A stretch of 64,000 nucleotides of DNA from Skermanella sp. TT6 (GCF_016653635.2 NZ_CP067420.1:2391501-2455500); one strand, 5' to 3'; counted from the first letter of the stretch, positions 43,232 to 52,589 are shown. A program made the numbers and translations. Notes: a model not told the origin generated them from the sequence alone.

Positions 43232-44188
43232 ATGAAACTCGTCGTCACCGGCGGGGCCGGCTTCCTCGGCGCCCGCCTGATCGGCACGCTGCTGTCGCAA
43301 GGCGCCGCACCCGGCTTCCCGGAATTCTCCTCGATCGTCTCGGCCGATCTCGCGCCCTGTCCGGTCACCGACCCGCGCGTCCGGTCGGTCATCGGCAACA
43401 TCGCCGACAAGGACTTCGTCGAGAGCATCGTCACCCCGGACGTCGTCGCCGTCTACCATCTCGCCGCCGTGGTCAGCGGGCAGGCGGAGGCCGATTTCGA
43501 TCTCGGCATGGCGGTCAACCTGGACGGCACCCGCACGCTGCTGGAAGCCTGCCGGCGGCTGCCCAAGCCGCCGCGCTTCGTCTTCGCCAGCTCCCTGGCG
43601 GTCTTCGGCGGCAAGCTGCCCGACTTGGTTCCCGACGACATCGCGGTGATGCCGCAGTCGTCCTACGGGGCGCAGAAGGCGATCGGCGAGCTGCTGGTCA
43701 ACGACTTCTCCCGGAAAGGCTTCGTGGACGGCCGGGTCTGCCGCCTGCCAACCATCGTGGTGCGCCCGGGCAAGCCGAACGCCGCCGCGTCGTCCTTCGC
43801 CAGCGGCATCATCCGCGAGCCGCTGGCCGGGGTCGAAAGCGTCTGCCCGGTGCCGGCCGGCACGCGCCTGTGGATCTCCTCGCCGGCGACCGTGATCGCG
43901 AACCTGATCCATGCCGGCTCGGTCGAAGGCGCGCGGTTCGAGGGTCATCGCACCGTCAACCTGCCCGGCCTGAGCGTCACCGTCGCCGAAATGCTGGAGA
44001 GCCTGGAACGGGTCGGCGGCAAGGAAGCGCGTGCCCGCGTCGGCTTCCGGGAGGACGACCGGGTGAAGAACATCGTCCTGAGCTGGCCCGGCGATTTCGA
44101 CGTCTCCCGCGGCCTGTCGCTGGGGTTCCGTCAGGACGGCGACTTCGACTCCGTGGTTCGCAGCCACATGGGCGATCACGGCCTCTAA
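43232..44188 (+). CDS. denD: D-erythronate 2-dehydrogenase DenD
   Basis: A 318-residue extended short-chain dehydrogenase/epimerase-family protein. Cofactor motif VTGGAGFLGARLIG, catalytic Ser in FVFASSLAVFGGKLP and the pair YGAQKAIGE; RLPTIVVRPGKPNAAASSF is typical of the DenD group. In tetronate catabolism it oxidises D-erythronate to 2-oxotetronate with NAD+, entering the same route as LtnD. The start at 43232 gives the standard beta-strand start MKLVVTGG; the ribosome site is modest. Confidence 0.85.
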   Translation: MKLVVTGGAGFLGARLIGTLLSQGAAPGFPEFSSIVSADLAPCPVTDPRVRSVIGNIADKDFVESIVTPDVVAVYHLAAVVSGQAEADFDLGMAVNLDGTRTLLEACRRLPKPPRFVFASSLAVFGGKLPDLVPDDIAVMPQSSYGAQKAIGELLVNDFSRKGFVDGRVCRLPTIVVRPGKPNAAASSFASGIIREPLAGVESVCPVPAGTRLWISSPATVIANLIHAGSVEGARFEGHRTVNLPGLSVTVAEMLESLERVGGKEARARVGFREDDRVKNIVLSWPGDFDVSRGLSLGFRQDGDFDSVVRSHMGDHGL

Positions 44189-44239
44189 GCCTCGACCGGC
44201 CGACACCCAAGCAATCAAGAATTTCAAGGAAGCACTCCA

Positions 44240-45643
44240 ATGAACGGCGCGGTCTCCGCGGTCGGTCCCACGGCCATCTTCGGCCTGGCGTTCGCCATCT
44301 TCATCCTGATCGTGCTGGTCCTGCGCACGAAGATCCATCCCGTCCTGGCCTTGGTCGTCGCCGCCTCCATCTCCGGCCTGTCGGCCGGCATGGCGCCGGA
44401 AGCGGTCGTCAAGTCGATCACGACGGGCTTCGGCGCCACGCTCTCGACCATCGGCCTCGTCATCGGCTTCGGCGTCATGATGGGCCGGATCCTCGAAATC
44501 TCCGGCGCCGCCGAGCGCATGGCGCTCAGCTTCGTCCGCACGCTCGGCGAGAAGCGGGAAGAGTGGGCGATGACGGCCACCGGCTACATCGTCTCGATCC
44601 CGATCTTCTGCGACAGCGCCTTCGTGATCCTCAGCCCGCTGGTCCGGGCGCTGTCCCAGAACACCGGCAAGTCGCTGCTGACCCTCGGCATCTCGCTGGC
44701 GGGCGGCCTGATGCTGACCCACCACGCGGTCCCGCCGACGCCGGGACCCCTGGGCGTCGCCGGCATCTACGGGATCGACATCGGCCTGATGATCTTCTGG
44801 GGCGTCGTCCTGACCCTGCCCAGCACCGTCGTGCTGATCTGGTACGCCCGCTTGATGGGGCCGCGGATCGAGGCGATGATCCAACGCGACACCGGCGAGG
44901 ACCTGAGCGCCGCCTACCGCCAGTTCAAGGACGCCGAGCAGGCCCGGTCGCCCGAGCTGCCGCCGCTGTGGCTCTCCGTCCTGCCGATCGTCGTCCCGAT
45001 CGTGCTGATCTTCGTCAATACGCTGGTCGCGGGCATCGTCAAGGCGAGCGGCGACGCCGCCCTGGCGGCCTCCCTGCCGGTCCAGATCGCCGCCTTCGTC
45101 GGCAACCCGGTCATCGCCGTCGGACTGGGCGTCGTCGTGGCGGTCTACGGCCTGGCATCGCGCCGTCCGCGCAACGAAGTCATCATGGAGATGGAGAAGG
45201 GCGTCGAGAGCGCCGGCATCATCCTGCTGGTCACCGGCGCCGGCGGCGCGCTGGGCGCGGTCCTGCGCGACAGCGGCACCGGCCAGTACATGGGCGAGCT
45301 GGTGGCGACGCTGCCGCTGCCGGCCGTGCTGATCCCCTTCGTGATCTCCTCCCTCGTGCGGCTGATCCAAGGCAGCGGCACGGTCGCCATGATTACCGGC
45401 GCCTCGATCTCGGCCCCGATCCTGATGCAGATCCCCGACGTCAACATGGTGTTCGCGGCCCAGGCGGCGGCGATCGGCTCGATGGCGTTCGGCTATTTCA
45501 ACGACAGCTACTTCTGGGTGATCAACCGGATGCTGGGCGTCAAGAACGCGAAGCACCAGATGCTCGTCTGGTCGGTTCCGACCACGCTATGCTGGGCCAC
45601 CGCCATGGTGACCCTGCTGGTCGCCAACGCCGTGATGGGCTGA
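44240..45643 (+). CDS. GntP-family permease of the tetronate operon
   Basis: A 467-residue carrier of the gluconate permease family with about 12 membrane segments. Landmarks are VSIPIFCDSAFVILSPL, LTHHAVPPTPGPLGVAGIYG, LVTGAGGALGAVLRDSG, QGSGTVAMITGASI and FGYFNDSYFWVINRM. It most likely imports L-threonate and/or D-erythronate, given its place between denD and otnC. It is distinct from the GntP protein near the carnitine genes (different length and N-terminus). AAGGA precedes the ATG. Confidence 0.87.
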   Translation: MNGAVSAVGPTAIFGLAFAIFILIVLVLRTKIHPVLALVVAASISGLSAGMAPEAVVKSITTGFGATLSTIGLVIGFGVMMGRILEISGAAERMALSFVRTLGEKREEWAMTATGYIVSIPIFCDSAFVILSPLVRALSQNTGKSLLTLGISLAGGLMLTHHAVPPTPGPLGVAGIYGIDIGLMIFWGVVLTLPSTVVLIWYARLMGPRIEAMIQRDTGEDLSAAYRQFKDAEQARSPELPPLWLSVLPIVVPIVLIFVNTLVAGIVKASGDAALAASLPVQIAAFVGNPVIAVGLGVVVAVYGLASRRPRNEVIMEMEKGVESAGIILLVTGAGGALGAVLRDSGTGQYMGELVATLPLPAVLIPFVISSLVRLIQGSGTVAMITGASISAPILMQIPDVNMVFAAQAAAIGSMAFGYFNDSYFWVINRMLGVKNAKHQMLVWSVPTTLCWATAMVTLLVANAVMG

Positions 45644-45683
45644 GCCTGATCGGCCGAACAAGGAAGGGGAGGGGAGAAGCCGG

Positions 45684-46319
45684 ATGACGAGGGAAAACGA
45701 AGCCCGCGAGATCCTGTGCCGGATGGGCGACCTGCTGTACCGGCGCGGGCTGGTCCACGGATCCTCGGGCAATCTCAGCGTCCGGCTGGACGACGGCTGG
45801 CTGGTGACGCCCACCAACAGCTCGCTGGGCCTGCTGGACCCGGCGCGGCTGTCCCGGCTGGACGCCTCCGGCCGGCATGTCGGCGGCGACCCGCCGTCCA
45901 AGGAAGCCTTCCTGCACACCTGCGTCTACGACGTGCGGCCGGACGCGGGCGCCATCGTCCACACCCACTCGACCCATTCGGTCGCGGTGTCGTGCCTGGA
46001 CCACAAGCCCGGCGCGCCTGTCCTGCCGCCGCTGACCGCCTACTACGTGATGCGCGTCGGCGACCTCGCCCTGGTGCCCTATTACCGCCCGGGCGACGAG
46101 CGGCTGGCCCTCGCCGTCAGGGAGATGGCGGTCAAGCACGCGGCGGTCCTGCTGGCGAACCACGGCCCCGTGATCGCCGGAAAGACCCTGAACGACGCGC
46201 TCTACGCGCTGGAGGAGCTGGAGGAGACCGCCAAGCTCCACTTCCTGCTCCACGGGCACCCGATCCGGCCGCTGACGCCGGAACAGGTCGCGGAACTGGG
46301 GGTGGTCTTCAAGAGCTGA
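45684..46319 (+). CDS. otnC: 3-oxo-tetronate 4-phosphate decarboxylase OtnC
   Basis: A 211-residue class II aldolase-like enzyme. GLVHGSSGNLSVRLDDG and PTNSSLGLL bind the phosphate, Glu74 in PSKEAF is the catalytic acid, His93 and His95 in VHTHSTHS plus His in LLANHGPVIAGK hold the metal. It decarboxylates 3-oxotetronate 4-phosphate to dihydroxyacetone phosphate, closing the route into glycolysis. The last 13 codons are part of a direct repeat found again 1.1 kb downstream, so this 3' end borders an insertion. Confidence 0.88.
   Translation: MTRENEAREILCRMGDLLYRRGLVHGSSGNLSVRLDDGWLVTPTNSSLGLLDPARLSRLDASGRHVGGDPPSKEAFLHTCVYDVRPDAGAIVHTHSTHSVAVSCLDHKPGAPVLPPLTAYYVMRVGDLALVPYYRPGDERLALAVREMAVKHAAVLLANHGPVIAGKTLNDALYALEELEETAKLHFLLHGHPIRPLTPEQVAELGVVFKS
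46280..46319 (+). repeat. Direct repeat, left copy (otnC 3' end)
   Basis: Forty bases at the end of otnC recur at 47387-47426 with 35 identities, in the same orientation and reading frame. Here they encode EQVAELGVVFKS and stop. Confidence 0.8.
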
Positions 46320-46356
46320 GGCGGCGGCGGGCATGGCACGCACGGGTTTTCGCCCG

Positions 46357-46520
46357 CCCCCTCACCCCGACCTTCTCCCCCGAGAGGGGGGCGAGGGAGC
46401 CTTGTCCGCGACGATCGCTTTCAACATGCCGGCTCCGGCCTGTCCCGGACAAACTCTGAACGGCCCTGATACGGTTCCCATACAGCACCCCCCTCGGGGG
46501 AGAGGGTAGGGGTGAGGAGG
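46357..46520. repeat. Inverted pair of C-rich extragenic palindromes
   Basis: The left arm (CCCCCTCACCCCGACCTTC, TCCCCCGAG, from 46357) and the right arm (46486-46520) are imperfect reverse complements over about 35 bases, separated by about 95 bases. Each arm itself holds a short CCCCCGAG/CTCGGGGG palindrome. Such GGGGTGAGG-type units are common dispersed intergenic repeats in proteobacteria, and a facing pair looks like a REP doublet or small non-autonomous element. Confidence 0.65.
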
Positions 46521-46548
46521 TCAAGCGCCCCCTTAACTGAAGCCACGC

Positions 46549-46596
46549 GGAGGGGCGGCGTCCCGCCGCCCACGGTGCGCGGGACGCCGCCCCTCC
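46549..46596. repeat. Perfect 18-bp hairpin
   Basis: GGAGGGGCGGCGTCCCGC and its exact reverse complement are separated by a 12-base loop. It could end transcription from the tetronate operon, or be a dispersed palindrome. No T-tract follows. Confidence 0.7.
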
Positions 46597-46669
46597 ACTC
46601 ATCTTGCATCCGACGGCAATTAGCGGTAATGTTCACTAATTGTTCCCATCCGGCCAAGGCGCCCCAGCC

Positions 46670-47368
46670 ATGCTCGACCACCAGCCCCCGACACAAGCCG
46701 CCTCCGCCCCGCCCGTGATCGTGCTGCCGCCCTGCCAGGAAGCCTTCTGCCAGGCCATGGCCTGCAACGTCGGCGGGGCGGAGGCGGCGCGGCGGGCGGG
46801 GTACTCGCCCAAGGGCGCGAAGCAGCGCGGGGCCGTCCTGATGACCCAGCCGGAAATCCAGGTCCGCGTGGCCCAGCTCCGCGCCGACCGGCGGGCCGGC
46901 CACCAAGCCGACCTGGAGGAGGCGGCAACCCTGGTCAGGACGATCATGGAGGAGGCGCTGGAGCGCAAGAGCCTCGGGCTGAGCCTGCGCGCGATCGAGC
47001 TGTGGCTGAAGCTGCGCGGCGTGGTCCAGGACAAGCGCATCCCGCACCATTTCCTCGGCGACAGGCCGCACCCGGACGCCGACCTGGAGGGCCTCGACTG
47101 CGACCCGGACGACGAAGCCGTCCAGGCCGTAGCCTTCCCGCCGCCGGCCCCCGCGATCGCCTCCACGGCGGGAGCTCCCACGCGGATCCGACCCGCGGCC
47201 GCTCCCGCACCGGCTCCCGCACCGGCCGGCAAGCCGGGCGCCAAGCGGAATAGTGACCTTTCCGGCCTTCCGGTAGTGACCTCGGCCGCCTCCGCGGCGC
47301 TTTTCGGCTCCACCGCGCTGTCCGCGCCGGCATCGCCTTTCCGGCTGCCGACCGCCGCGGGACGGTGA
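46670..47368 (+). CDS. Orphan terminase small-subunit-like protein
   Basis: A 232-residue protein whose first 120 residues match phage terminase small subunits (Terminase_2): EAFCQAMACNVGGAEAARRAGYSPKGAKQRGA forms the DNA-binding helix-turn-helix over two segments, then LMTQPEIQVRVAQLRAD and a helical region TLVRTIMEEALERKSLG. The C-terminal 100 residues are low-complexity (Ala/Pro repeats APAPAPAPAGKPG) and not phage-like. No large subunit, portal or other phage gene is nearby. The start at 46670 is the first ATG; a TTG ten codons earlier is possible. It sits inside a segment bounded by direct repeats, so it is probably a domesticated or stranded mobile gene. Confidence 0.7.
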   Translation: MLDHQPPTQAASAPPVIVLPPCQEAFCQAMACNVGGAEAARRAGYSPKGAKQRGAVLMTQPEIQVRVAQLRADRRAGHQADLEEAATLVRTIMEEALERKSLGLSLRAIELWLKLRGVVQDKRIPHHFLGDRPHPDADLEGLDCDPDDEAVQAVAFPPPAPAIASTAGAPTRIRPAAAPAPAPAPAGKPGAKRNSDLSGLPVVTSAASAALFGSTALSAPASPFRLPTAAGR

Positions 47369-47386
47369 AGCCCGGCTGCCGACGCT

Positions 47387-47426
47387 GGAACAGGTCGCGG
47401 AACCGGCCGTCGTCTTCAGGAGCTGA
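47387..47426 (+). repeat. Direct repeat, right copy (otnC tail relic)
   Basis: GGAACAGGTCGCGGAAC, then a diverged middle, then GTCTTCAGGAGCTGA: 35 of 40 bases match the otnC end, and the frame reads [12 protein letters not shown] followed by a stop. Its last 11 bases form, on the other strand, the final codons and stop of the hybrid kinase gene. Confidence 0.75.
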
Positions 47427-49971
47427 CCGTTTCGGCCGGCGCCGATGGTGGTGCCGGCGGGGCGAGGGAGGTCAGGGCGGCGCGCACCCGCCCATACTCC
47501 GCCTCGATAGCATCCACCGCCCGGCCGGGCACCCGGTCGCTCGCGGGCGCGCCGTCGGCGGCGTGGCGGGACGCCGTTTCCAGGTCCCGGCACAGTGCCG
47601 CCAACCCCAGCGCCCCGATGCTGCCGCTGCTCGACTTCAGCGCGTGCGCCGTGGCGGCGAGGAGCGGCCAGTCGCCGGCATCCGCGCCCGTACGGAGGCG
47701 GGCCAGCAGTTCCGGCGTGCTTTCCAGGTATATCCCGGCCACGGTGGCCAGGACATCGGGCCGGCCGCCGCCGGCCAGCCGGCGCAACTCGTCGAGGACC
47801 GCCGGATCCAGCGGAGCCGGAGCTCCCGCCGTCGCCGCAGGGTCGGGAGCGCGGGCGGCCGGCTCCGCGTCCGGAGAAGCCAGCCAGCGCCCCAGCATGT
47901 CGCGCAGCTGCCCCTGGCTGAAGGGCTTGGCGAGGTAATCGTCCATTCCCGCGGCAAGGCAGCGCTCCCTGTCTCCCGCCAAGGCGTTGGCCGTCAGCGC
48001 GACGATCGGGACGTGCCTGGGGCTCGCCGCCGGCATCCGGGCTTCCTCCAGGCGGATCGCCCGGCTCGCGTCGTAGCCGTCCAGCTCGGGCATCTGGCAG
48101 TCCATCAGGATCAGGTCGTACTGGTGCAGCCGCGCGCGGTCGAGCGCCTCGATCCCGTTGGCCGCGACATCGACCACGCAGCCGAGCAGCATCAGCCGTT
48201 CCGTGGCGACCTCGCGGTTGACGGGATTGTCCTCGGCCAGCAGGACCCGGCCCGAAAGCCGCCGGGCGCCGTCGGAGTGCCGCTCCCGCCCCGCTCCCTC
48301 AAGGTCGCCCACGGTGAGCGGCGCGGCATCGCCGGGACGATCGAACAAGGCGGTGAACCAGAATCTCGAGCCCTCGCCGGGTGTACTGTCGACTCCGATC
48401 TCCCCTCCCATCAGGGCGCTGAGCCGGCGGGCGATCGCCAGCCCCAATCCGGTTCCGCCGTACCGGCGGGTGGTCGATCCGTCGGCCTGGGCGAACGCCT
48501 CGAAGATGGTCCCGTGTTTGTCGGGCTGGATGCCGACGCCGGTGTCGGTCACCTCGAAGCGCAGCAGCACCTTGCTGGTCGGCGGCTTCTCCTGCGGCGC
48601 CGCGGCGGGCTCGGCGCGCACCACGACCTTTCCGCCTGGTTCCGTGAACTTGATCGCGTTGCCGATCAGGTTGGTGAGGATCTGCCGGAGACGTCCGGCA
48701 TCGCCGACCAGCCCGAGGGGCACCGTGGCCGGCATGTGGCAGGCAAGGTGGATGCCCTTGGCGGCGGCCTGGCCCTCGAAGAAATCGGTCGCCTCGCGGG
48801 CAAGCGTCCCGACATCGACCGGACCCAGCTCCAGTTCCATCTTTCCGGCCTCGATCTTCGACAGGTCGAGGATCGAATTGATCAGGGTGACCAGGGTCTC
48901 GCCGGAACGCCGGACGGTCTCGGCATATCGCCGCTGCCGGTCGGACAGGTCGGTCTCGAGGAGCAGCTCCACCATGCCGAGCACGCCGTTCATGGGCGTC
49001 CGGATCTCGTGGCTCATGTTCGCTAGGAACTCGGACTTCGCCCGGCTCGCCGCTTCGGCGGTCCGCTTCGCGTGCCGAAGCTCGCGGACGGTCCGCTCCA
49101 GTTCGCCGTTCGCGGCGGAGAGCGCGGCGGTGCGTTCGGCGACCTGGGACTCGAGGATCTCGCCCTGTCGGGCAAGACGGTCATCCCTTTGCCCGATCTG
49201 CAGCAGCATGTCGTTGAAGCCGTCGATCAGCGCGTCGATCTCGTCCCCGCGGCGGGCGGGGTGCCGGAAGTCCCGGTAGCGGCGCGGCAGGCGCACGGCA
49301 TAGTCGTTGGAGTGGGAAACGTCCGCCATCGTCCTGGTCAGGTCCATGATCGGACCGGACACCACGCGCTGGAGCCGTGTCGAGATCATCACGGTGACCA
49401 GCAGCGAGACGATCGCGGCCAGCGCGACGATGCCGTAGTAGCGGCTCAGGTTGTCGCTGAGCTCGGCCGTGTCCGAGGTCAGGTGAACCAGTCCCAGCAC
49501 CTCGCCGTCCAGGCGGATCGGAACGAAGACGTCCAGATCCTGGTGCCGGAAGGAGTAGAATTCCGGGGTTGCTCCCGACTGGATCGCCGCGGCGGCATGT
49601 TCGAGGAAGCCCAGGTCCTCCCGATGATCCCCGTGGGAACCGGGGTCCGTCGGATCGTAGCCGGCGGGGTACGCAGCGAACATGGCGCCGTCGCGCCGTA
49701 TGATGTGGGCCTGACGGATCTGCGGCTGGGCGCCGAGCGCCGCGAGGGTTTCCTGCGCCGCCCTCGGGTCGTCGAAAGCCAGCGCCGCGGTGGTATTGGC
49801 CGCGATGACCTGCCCGATCGAGGCCAGCTGCTTAACGGCGCTCTCCCGATAGCGGACTTCCTCGTGCAAGACGAGGGCTGCCGTGACCATCAGGAGACTG
49901 AGGCCGCTGGTCAGCAGCATGATGGTGATCAGCTTGCGCCGAAGCGGCATCAGGCGAAAGAAGGTCAGCAT
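47416..49971 (-). CDS. CHASE8-like hybrid histidine kinase with receiver and HPt domains
   Basis: An 851-residue membrane sensor. Two membrane segments (about 12-35 and 179-198) enclose a periplasmic CHASE8-like domain ([20 protein letters not shown]-type signature: [18 protein letters not shown]). HAMP region about 200-265, phospho-acceptor His321 in [12 protein letters not shown], ATPase motifs [17 protein letters not shown] and [10 protein letters not shown], a receiver with [13 protein letters not shown] (about 660) and a C-terminal HPt domain with [12 protein letters not shown]. It forms a full phosphorelay in one chain, but no partner regulator is adjacent. The ATG overlaps the YfiR-like gene stop (TGATG), so sensing may involve that periplasmic protein. 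Confidence 0.9.
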   Translation of the reverse strand: MLTFFRLMPLRRKLITIMLLTSGLSLLMVTAALVLHEEVRYRESAVKQLASIGQVIAANTTAALAFDDPRAAQETLAALGAQPQIRQAHIIRRDGAMFAAYPAGYDPTDPGSHGDHREDLGFLEHAAAAIQSGATPEFYSFRHQDLDVFVPIRLDGEVLGLVHLTSDTAELSDNLSRYYGIVALAAIVSLLVTVMISTRLQRVVSGPIMDLTRTMADVSHSNDYAVRLPRRYRDFRHPARRGDEIDALIDGFNDMLLQIGQRDDRLARQGEILESQVAERTAALSAANGELERTVRELRHAKRTAEAASRAKSEFLANMSHEIRTPMNGVLGMVELLLETDLSDRQRRYAETVRRSGETLVTLINSILDLSKIEAGKMELELGPVDVGTLAREATDFFEGQAAAKGIHLACHMPATVPLGLVGDAGRLRQILTNLIGNAIKFTEPGGKVVVRAEPAAAPQEKPPTSKVLLRFEVTDTGVGIQPDKHGTIFEAFAQADGSTTRRYGGTGLGLAIARRLSALMGGEIGVDSTPGEGSRFWFTALFDRPGDAAPLTVGDLEGAGRERHSDGARRLSGRVLLAEDNPVNREVATERLMLLGCVVDVAANGIEALDRARLHQYDLILMDCQMPELDGYDASRAIRLEEARMPAASPRHVPIVALTANALAGDRERCLAAGMDDYLAKPFSQGQLRDMLGRWLASPDAEPAARAPDPAATAGAPAPLDPAVLDELRRLAGGGRPDVLATVAGIYLESTPELLARLRTGADAGDWPLLAATAHALKSSSGSIGALGLAALCRDLETASRHAADGAPASDRVPGRAVDAIEAEYGRVRAALTSLAPPAPPSAPAETVSS

Positions 49972-50537
49972 CACAGGGGGCCTCTGCCGCGGACGATGAC
50001 CGCGAGGTTGAGCAGCTGGGAACTGACGGTCAGGCCGGTCGGCGAGATCCGGTCGGGGTCGATTTCGAACCGGATGCGTCCGTCCTCGATGACGAACCCG
50101 ATCATGCCGCCCGAGCGGACGAATCCGGGGCTGTCGCCGACGGTCAGGACGGGCTGGTCCTGCAGGGTCCGGGAGAGGCGATCCATCCGATCGGCATGGG
50201 GAGGGCCGACGAAGACGATCCGGCACCGCTGCAGGTCTTCGGGCTCGACCATGCGCCGGACGACCACCGGCCTGCCATCGACCGGCTTGCCTTGAAGCAC
50301 GTCAAGCGCCGTGCCGAACCGGTCCTCCCCGAGGACGCAGATGGCGAAAGGGGCTGGGGGTGCTTCCGGTGCCGGAGGCCAGGCCGTGAACTTGGCGAAG
50401 TTGTAGAGGAATGCAGCCTTGACCTCGTACTCGCTGGGAGCGGCCCACGTCTTGGAGACCATGCCCCCGGCCGAGAGGAACGGGACCAGCGCCGCGACCG
50501 CCCGCAAGGCCAGGTTCCTGAAGAAGCGGGGAGGCAT
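49971..50537 (-). CDS. YfiR-like periplasmic protein (DUF4154)
   Basis: A 188-residue exported protein: a signal peptide over about residues 1-33, then [18 protein letters not shown], the hallmark of the YfiR/DUF4154 family, [14 protein letters not shown], and near the end [17 protein letters not shown]. In Pseudomonas, YfiR represses the diguanylate cyclase YfiN from the periplasm. Here the gene is coupled to a CHASE8-like kinase, and YfiN also begins with a CHASE8-type sensor, so a YfiR-like protein controlling this kinase is a fitting hypothesis. It lies 3 bases after the TonB-receptor stop. Confidence 0.85.
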   Translation of the reverse strand: MPPRFFRNLALRAVAALVPFLSAGGMVSKTWAAPSEYEVKAAFLYNFAKFTAWPPAPEAPPAPFAICVLGEDRFGTALDVLQGKPVDGRPVVVRRMVEPEDLQRCRIVFVGPPHADRMDRLSRTLQDQPVLTVGDSPGFVRSGGMIGFVIEDGRIRFEIDPDRISPTGLTVSSQLLNLAVIVRGRGPL

Positions 50538-50540
50538 GCT

Positions 50541-52589
50541 TCAGAACCGCAGCGTCGCTTTGGCATAGACGCTGCGCTCCACCTGTGTCGGGTCCGTGGA
50601 CAGGAACTCCGGCCGGTATTCGAGGCGGGGGCCGCCGACGAGGTTCCGCCCGACCAGCGAGAGCTCCACGCCGTCCGCAACCCGCCAGCCGATGCGGGCA
50701 TCCAGCGTCGTGTAGCCGCCAATCCGAAGTGCCGGCAGATCGCCGACATGCCGAAGGATAAGGTCGAACTCGACATCCTCAGTCAGGTCGGTGGAGGACT
50801 GCAGGTTGAACTGGTGCTGGGGGCTGCTGCCGTTGGCGGCCGACGCCGAGATGGTGTCCCCGCTGCCGGCGGCGGCCTCGGTATCCATCCTCAGCAGGGT
50901 ATAGGCGCCGCGGAGCCGCCAGCTCTCGATCGGGTGCCACTCGGCGGCGACCTCCGCTCCCCAGGTCCTGGCGTCCAGCCGGTTGCCGGCCAGGAGCGGC
51001 AGCGCCAACCGGGGCGCCGGGGAGGCGGAGAAGGCGATCGGCTGCGGTTCCAACGACAGCAGGTGGTCGTAGATATTGTAGAACGCCGCCACGTCCAACG
51101 ACAGGTTGGAGACCGGGCTGGTCCGGTATCCGGCTTCGAATGCCAGCAGGTCTTCGGAGTCGAAGCCGCGCTGCCCCGTCGCCTCGACCGTGACGGGCAG
51201 TCCGCCCGGCCCGGGTTGGGACGCCTGGACGATCCTGATGTCGTCTTCGGCCCGTGACGGCGTGCGAACGGCGCGCGAGACCGCGGTCCAGAACGTATGG
51301 TCCGCCGCCGGCGTCCAGAGCAGGCGGGCGCTGGGCTGGAGCTCGATGCCGCTGTAGCCGTTGAGTTCGAACTTGGACCCCACGGTGAAGCGGAGCTTGT
51401 CGGGAACCAGCGTGATCTCGTCCTGGACGAACGCGTTGACCACCTGCTCCGTGCGCCGGACCGGATCGACGGAGAGGGAGAAGGTGCCTTCGATGTCGTC
51501 GGAGTGCAGACGGTATCCGGCCCCCCAGACGACGTCGTGCCGTTCCCACGGCTTGACGTGATGCTGGAACTCGATGTCCACCGTGTCGTTCGTCGCCTTC
51601 ACCTGCGGCAGATGGACGGTCTCCCGGCTGACATAGGCCTGGAGCGAAACTTCGGATGCGGCGGAGAGGGTCCTTGTCCAGCGACCCAGGATGTCGGCGT
51701 TCAGCATCCTGTCCCGCTGCTCGACCGGGCGGATGAACGGTGCCGTGGGCTCGAATATCGTGGAGCTCTCGCCCGTCCGCCCGGTCGTGAGTCCGCCCTG
51801 CGCGGTGAAGGCATCGGCCGATCCGGTCTTCCAGTCCGCCCGGAAGCCGACGCGGCTGTGGTTCGAATCGTCGGGCGCATCTTCCCCCGACGGGGTGAGA
51901 CCGCCGTCGCGGCGCATGTGCTTGGCATAGATCCGGTAGTGTCCGTCGCCGCCGGCGAAGGCGCCGCCGAACCGGACGGCGCCGGACGCCCGATCCTCGT
52001 CTCCGGCGGCGCCGGTCACCAGAAGGCCCTGCGTCGCGGCCGCCGGCTTGGTGATGATGTTGATCACGCCGTTGACCGCGTTGGCGCCCCACAGCGTCGC
52101 GCCGGGGCCGCGGATCACCTCGATACGGTCGACATCCTCCAGCAGCGTGTCCTGCAGTTCCCAGAAGACGCCGGAGAACAGGGGCGTGTAGACGCTGCGC
52201 CCGTCGATCAGCACCAGGAGCTTGTTGGCGAACCGCCCGTTGAAGCCCCGTACCGATATGGCGTACTTGCTGGCGTTGATCCGCGCGACCTGGACACCGG
52301 GGATCAGCCGAAGCGCGTCCGGGATGCTGGTGGCTCCGGCGCGGCGGATATCGTCACCGGTCAGGACGGAAACGGCCGCGGCGACCTTGCCCAGCGTCTC
52401 GGCCCTCTTCGATGCCGACGTGACCTCCACCCGGAGGTTCATCAGGTCTTCGAGGCTGAGATGGGTCAGGTCCGCGAGATCGGCCCGTTCGGTTGCGGCT
52501 GCACCGGATGCCATCGGCAGGAGGGCCACGGTGAAAGCCGGCAGCAGCGTCTTGAGACCGGGCATGAATCGCACGGCGGCCAACCTCAT
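50541..52589 (-). CDS. TonB-dependent outer-membrane receptor
   Basis: A 682-residue TonB-dependent receptor. After a signal peptide, DLTHLSLEDLMNLRVEVTSA precedes the plug (about 55-180: VLTGDDIRRAGATSIPDALR, VSVRGFNGRFANKLLVLIDG-like AISVRGFNGRFANKLL, VIRGPGATLWGANAVNGVIN), followed by a 22-strand type barrel ending in the aromatic YAKATLRF. The ligand is unknown. It is the middle of an operon with two kinases and a YfiR-like protein, a grouping that suggests signalling rather than only uptake. The start at 52589 or at the internal ATG 52565 both leave a leader. Confidence 0.9.
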   Translation of the reverse strand: MRLAAVRFMPGLKTLLPAFTVALLPMASGAAATERADLADLTHLSLEDLMNLRVEVTSASKRAETLGKVAAAVSVLTGDDIRRAGATSIPDALRLIPGVQVARINASKYAISVRGFNGRFANKLLVLIDGRSVYTPLFSGVFWELQDTLLEDVDRIEVIRGPGATLWGANAVNGVINIITKPAAATQGLLVTGAAGDEDRASGAVRFGGAFAGGDGHYRIYAKHMRRDGGLTPSGEDAPDDSNHSRVGFRADWKTGSADAFTAQGGLTTGRTGESSTIFEPTAPFIRPVEQRDRMLNADILGRWTRTLSAASEVSLQAYVSRETVHLPQVKATNDTVDIEFQHHVKPWERHDVVWGAGYRLHSDDIEGTFSLSVDPVRRTEQVVNAFVQDEITLVPDKLRFTVGSKFELNGYSGIELQPSARLLWTPAADHTFWTAVSRAVRTPSRAEDDIRIVQASQPGPGGLPVTVEATGQRGFDSEDLLAFEAGYRTSPVSNLSLDVAAFYNIYDHLLSLEPQPIAFSASPAPRLALPLLAGNRLDARTWGAEVAAEWHPIESWRLRGAYTLLRMDTEAAAGSGDTISASAANGSSPQHQFNLQSSTDLTEDVEFDLILRHVGDLPALRIGGYTTLDARIGWRVADGVELSLVGRNLVGGPRLEYRPEFLSTDPTQVERSVYAKATLRF

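Larger units (their letters stand above)
46320..46669. other. Hairpin-rich intergenic segment after otnC
   Basis: These 350 bases contain no gene. They hold the long inverted pair at 46357-46520 and the perfect hairpin at 46549-46596, both listed separately, and a short A/T-rich stretch before the terminase-like gene that may act as its promoter. Confidence 0.6.

Noticed and set aside
42887-45556. Frame of about 890 codons antisense to denD and the GntP permease gene
   Set aside because: Composition is dominated by Asp, Gly, Arg, His and Gln repeats typical of antisense frames in GC-rich genes; the sense genes have clear domains.
46320-47386. Considered as part of an intact prophage
   Set aside because: Only one terminase-like gene is present; no capsid, tail, integrase or lysis gene is visible on either side.
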